From Larix kaempferi (Eukaryota > Streptophyta > Pinopsida > Pinales > Pinaceae), in contig BSBM01000826.1 of assembly GCA_027924585.1 (NCBI GenBank), positions 13,237,501 to 13,301,500 of the forward strand: a DNA stretch of 64,000 nt, written 5' to 3'. This document shows positions 60,965 to 64,000 of this stretch, in pieces. How positions within the stretch are numbered: the stretch's first letter is position 1; every line of letters begins with the position of its first letter. The position numbers were made by a program, and so were the translations under genes. A model generated the notes under the pieces. That model was not told the DNA's origin. It saw only the letters and a program-made list of their open reading frames with translations, and did no database searches.

Positions 60965-61758
60965 TTAAGTGCTAAAGAAAGTGCAGATTTCCAGTGTAGT
61001 TGAAAGAGGCATCACATTATCACAGTCTACACGGAAGTTGCGAGACACTTTCAGTCTGGCTTCCCGCGCAGTTCCTGGAAACATCTGCGCATGTCTAAAG
61101 TTTGTTTTGGAGCGACCCTATTTGCGCTCTTGCGAAGTTTTCCCCGGCTTGTCAAACCGTCGCTTTTGCGGAGCTCCCTATGTAAATTTGCCGCTTGAGG
61201 AGTTCTCGTTGTGGACCCCTCTATATGCACAGTTACCTATGCTGAAATGACCCACCGAAAAATTTGAATTACAGTCGTCCTATAGCCGCCTTGAATATTA
61301 ATGAAGGATAAGTTCGCCATTTAATTGTAGCCGCTCTGACAGATTTGGCTTGATCTCCCTAAGATTCGCATTTATGTCATGCGCCGAAAGCTTTAGCTTC
61401 TCCCGGAAGGCTGTCAGAGCCCGTCCATCACAATTAATGCACCGCAGAGGCACGGGGGATAGGGGGGTTGTCAACTCATTCATAGGCACCTACAGCTATT
61501 AACCCCACTTGTCCGCATTTACTATCGCCTTTAGGTATAAATACGCCGCACTTGTATATTTTCGGGTTACGTTTCTCGAGTTGCATAGTGTCTTGTTTGA
61601 GAATCTAAGTTATTATTTTCAGAGCCGAGTTGTGCAGACTGCTTCCTTTTTTTTTAGCGTTCGTATTTCACGCTGTTCCACCATTCGACTGTTCAAGTTT
61701 TGTTGCCTACCGGTTCGCGACGGAGAACCTGTCAACTGAAGAAGTTGTTCGTCAATTC
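60965..61758 (+). promoter_or_regulatory. Spacer between pol and downstream ORF, with TATA-like box
   Basis: 794 bp with no recognised coding function; a 93-codon open frame (60969-61250) has no known motif. TATAAATA at 61536-61543 lies about 216 bp upstream of the next ATG (61759), suggesting separate transcription of the downstream ORF. No splice acceptor was established. Confidence 0.45.
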
Positions 61759-64000
61759 ATGCGCCGAGGCTTAGATTTCGGCATGAGTACTTCGGTGACG
61801 GCCTCGACTTACGTACACCCTGGTTGGACTGATCTTAGACAGTATCCGGGCACAAGGGCATCTCAGCCACAGCAGCCGGATGAACCCGTTCCAGAGCCCT
61901 TGGCCACTATGGTCAATTACATTCCGCCGCGCCCAGATGATGCACCCGAGGTGCATATTCCGAAGAATGCTAAGTATTCGATTCCACTGCCTCCAATGGC
62001 GGAAATCGTGCGACAAGAAGGGTCCCTGCTTGGACACCTTCCACTGGTCAAGTTTTCTGATTTCAACCTTGGAGACTACAGAACATATCCTCAGTTTGCG
62101 CCAGATCACTATCTGACGGTAGTCTATAATGCTGATAGAAAGGTTGATGAATTCATCCCAAAAGAATTCGCAGCATATCTGGAGAGGCCTGGACTGCTGA
62201 ACCTGCTGAAGCTACCGCACTTCGGGCGTAGCAACGAAGTCAATGCAGTTGTTAGGGCACTGCTATCCTGCGTTCATGGAGGTTATCTTTGGCTGGGGAG
62301 GCCAATCGATTTAAATGTCGACTTGATTCATCGTATTACCGGCCTATCTAAGGTTGGTAAGGACCCCAATATTCATTTTGTTGGAAAAGATAAGGACAGA
62401 AAATTGGCTGCACGGCTGGTGCAGAAATATAATTTGACAAGAGGGGGTCGGGCTTATGACCTCACTATAGTCGAGGATGAAGCACTTAGATTCACAGGTA
62501 ATCTGCTTGCAGGCAGACTTCTCACGAAGTGCAGACCTAAAGAAGTTACTGGAGCTATCGTGGAGCTCACTATCGCAGCTACAGAGGGAGAGCAGTACAA
62601 CTGGTCTCTCTTCCTCCTTAATTCTTTCTTGGAAGATTGTCGGAACGTCCAAGACAACCCCGGTTAGTTGTTCCATTTTTCTTGGCTTTTAATTTTATGT
62701 GCTTTGGTCGGGTGGAAGGAGCCCCCAAACACTCAGTTCCTTCTGCGCCGCGCAGGAGAGGTTGCCGGCATGCGCTATGTCAACCTCTGGGATTCTAGTA
62801 ATCCCGCGAAGCGCAAGATGAACTCCGCTGTGTTCTATGAATACTATCACATCTCCTCAAGGACACCATTGAAGAAATGCCGAGGCTGAGTAAGGAGACA
62901 GCCTAGAGATATGAAGGGAAGTTGGTTTTTTTCTGCCAACTTGCATGAAATTTACCTCCGTCCTCTTGGCATTCAGGAAGAATGGGCTGTAGGCCTTTAC
63001 AGGATGACTACTGAAGATGTTGACGAAACTGTCAAGTCTTGGTCGGATGAATGGAGGGAGGTCATTGAAGTCGCATCCGCGATGCCATCCTCTTCTGCGC
63101 AAGAAAAAGATAGAGTAAAGGAAAAAGCTGCGCAGGAGACTGATGAACTTCCGGCAGGACCACCCCCAAAGAAGCAGAAGCTGTCGCATCCCGCCGAAGT
63201 GACAGAAGACCCCTCTGAGACCCTTACCGTGGGGATCGACCATTACTTGAAGGAGCAATTTCGTGAGCTGCGGACCTCGCACGCTCACATCAGAAGTGCG
63301 CTGGACCTGCAGTTTGTAGAAATAAAAGGTCTTGCAGGAAGAATTGCACAGACCCATGCGCCAGTATCTAGTTCGCAGGCGCCACAGGTACCTACAAGCA
63401 CCGAGCGAGTGGAAGCACTTGCCGAGAGACATACTATCGTGCACATCCCGCCTACAAGCATGACACTTCCGGATCCTTTGGCCACACTGCAGGTAAGCGC
63501 AGTTGGCCCCATTGAAATAAATTTGTCTGTAATCTCGATAGAAACCTTGCAGTTAGTGCAAGAGAAGGTCTCTATTGAGTTGAGAGCTAGAGAGCTCTCC
63601 ACATTCCATGCAAACCAAATGCTGCAATCGCAGGAAATAGAGGTGAAGGCAGGCTATAAGAACATCTCTGAGAAGCTTGCACATTATGAGGCACAAGACA
63701 TTGGGATAAGAAACATAGTTGATGAAATTGCCCAGGAAATCCCGGCCTGCGAAATTCAACCAGACCTTCCTCTGGTTGAGAAAGTTCAAATTATTGGAGG
63801 AAGGGTGAAATCCCTAGAGCAAAAAATAGTTGCTATGGCTGAAGACCATAGAACGCAGATCACCGATTTAGAAGCTTGTGTTGCAGCGCATCCTGAAGAT
63901 GATAGCCAGGAACAATTTGAAGCACTGCGCAGAGCTTCCACACAAATGAAGAGTATAGCAGATGAAGCCCAGAGCTTGATGACACAAGCTATGGAGGCTT
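61759..64000 (+). pseudogene. Extra ORF downstream of pol, runs off the window
   Basis: Starts at ATG 61759 or 61783 and stays in one frame to the window end (>740 codons) except for TAG 62665 and TGA 62887. Residues to about 350 form a globular region (GGYLWLGRPIDLNVDLIHRI, NWSLFLLNSFLEDCR, FHFSWLLILCALVGW) that resembles plant retroelement-associated hypothetical proteins as I remember them; no enzyme motif is visible. A Pro/Lys linker follows (PAGPPPKKQKLSHPA, about 63150), with a PPPKKQK nuclear-localisation-like cluster, then a long helical, coiled-coil-like tail to the edge. Tat and other Ty3 lineages carry extra ORFs downstream of pol, some called env-like; no signal peptide or clear membrane anchor supports an envelope role here. 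Confidence 0.6.

Noticed and set aside
62663-62755. Possible 93-bp intron (GTTAGT ... GCGCAG) removing the TAG at 62665 in the extra ORF
   Set aside because: The segment is fully open apart from the TAG and encodes a plausible hydrophobic helix (FHFSWLLILCALVGW) that fits the protein; a nonsense change is simpler and matches the decay pattern elsewhere.

Overview
This window is plant nuclear DNA. Intron-bearing host exons are flanked by dense LTR-retrotransposon sequence. The mix suggests a seed plant with a large, repeat-rich genome, most likely a conifer or other gymnosperm. That placement is inferred from retroelement style and is not proven. There are no bacterial genes, RNA genes or CRISPR arrays.

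Host part (1-4.2 kb): two minus-strand exons of a Lin0512-family gene (exon 1 at 3374-2980, exon 2 at 930-854). The 2-kb intron between them holds retroelement-like sequence. The gene continues off the left edge.

DNA transposons (4.2-11.8 kb): a pogo/Tigger-like transposase pseudogene (4588-7367) broken by one frameshift and one stop, then a 3.9-kb element (7845-11753) with ~160-190-bp terminal inverted repeats, mirrored internal repeats and no transposase.

Tandem LTR array (12,043-26,354): nine LTR copies of ~1.34 kb alternate with eight 280-283-bp spacers. Each spacer starts with an initiator-Met-type primer binding site. The whole array is bounded by one 5-bp target duplication (ATGAA), so it looks like one insertion of a miniature LTR element amplified in place.

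Nested retrotransposons (26.4-47.3 kb): a decayed minus-strand Tat/Ogre-like Ty3 element is split by a plus-strand Ty3 chromovirus (30,955-46,446, duplication TTACT). The chromovirus is split inside reverse transcriptase by a Ty1/copia element (36,006-42,458, duplication ACATT). In both cases, removing the insert and one duplication copy restores the host frame.

Right end (47.3-64 kb): a minus-strand copia gag remnant, an LTR end plus primer site of another Tat/Ogre-like element, then a second Ty3 element starting at 52,679 that leaves the window. It has a very long gag-pol frame with five CCHC zinc knuckles, what looks like a second capsid-like domain between protease and reverse transcriptase, and a further large ORF downstream of pol preceded by its own TATA-like box.

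The three large plus-strand elements have decayed almost only by in-frame stop codons (17, with no frameshift seen in ~17.5 kb of coding frame). This fits cytosine deamination of methylated, silenced DNA. The most unusual items are the LTR array and the right-hand Ty3 element.
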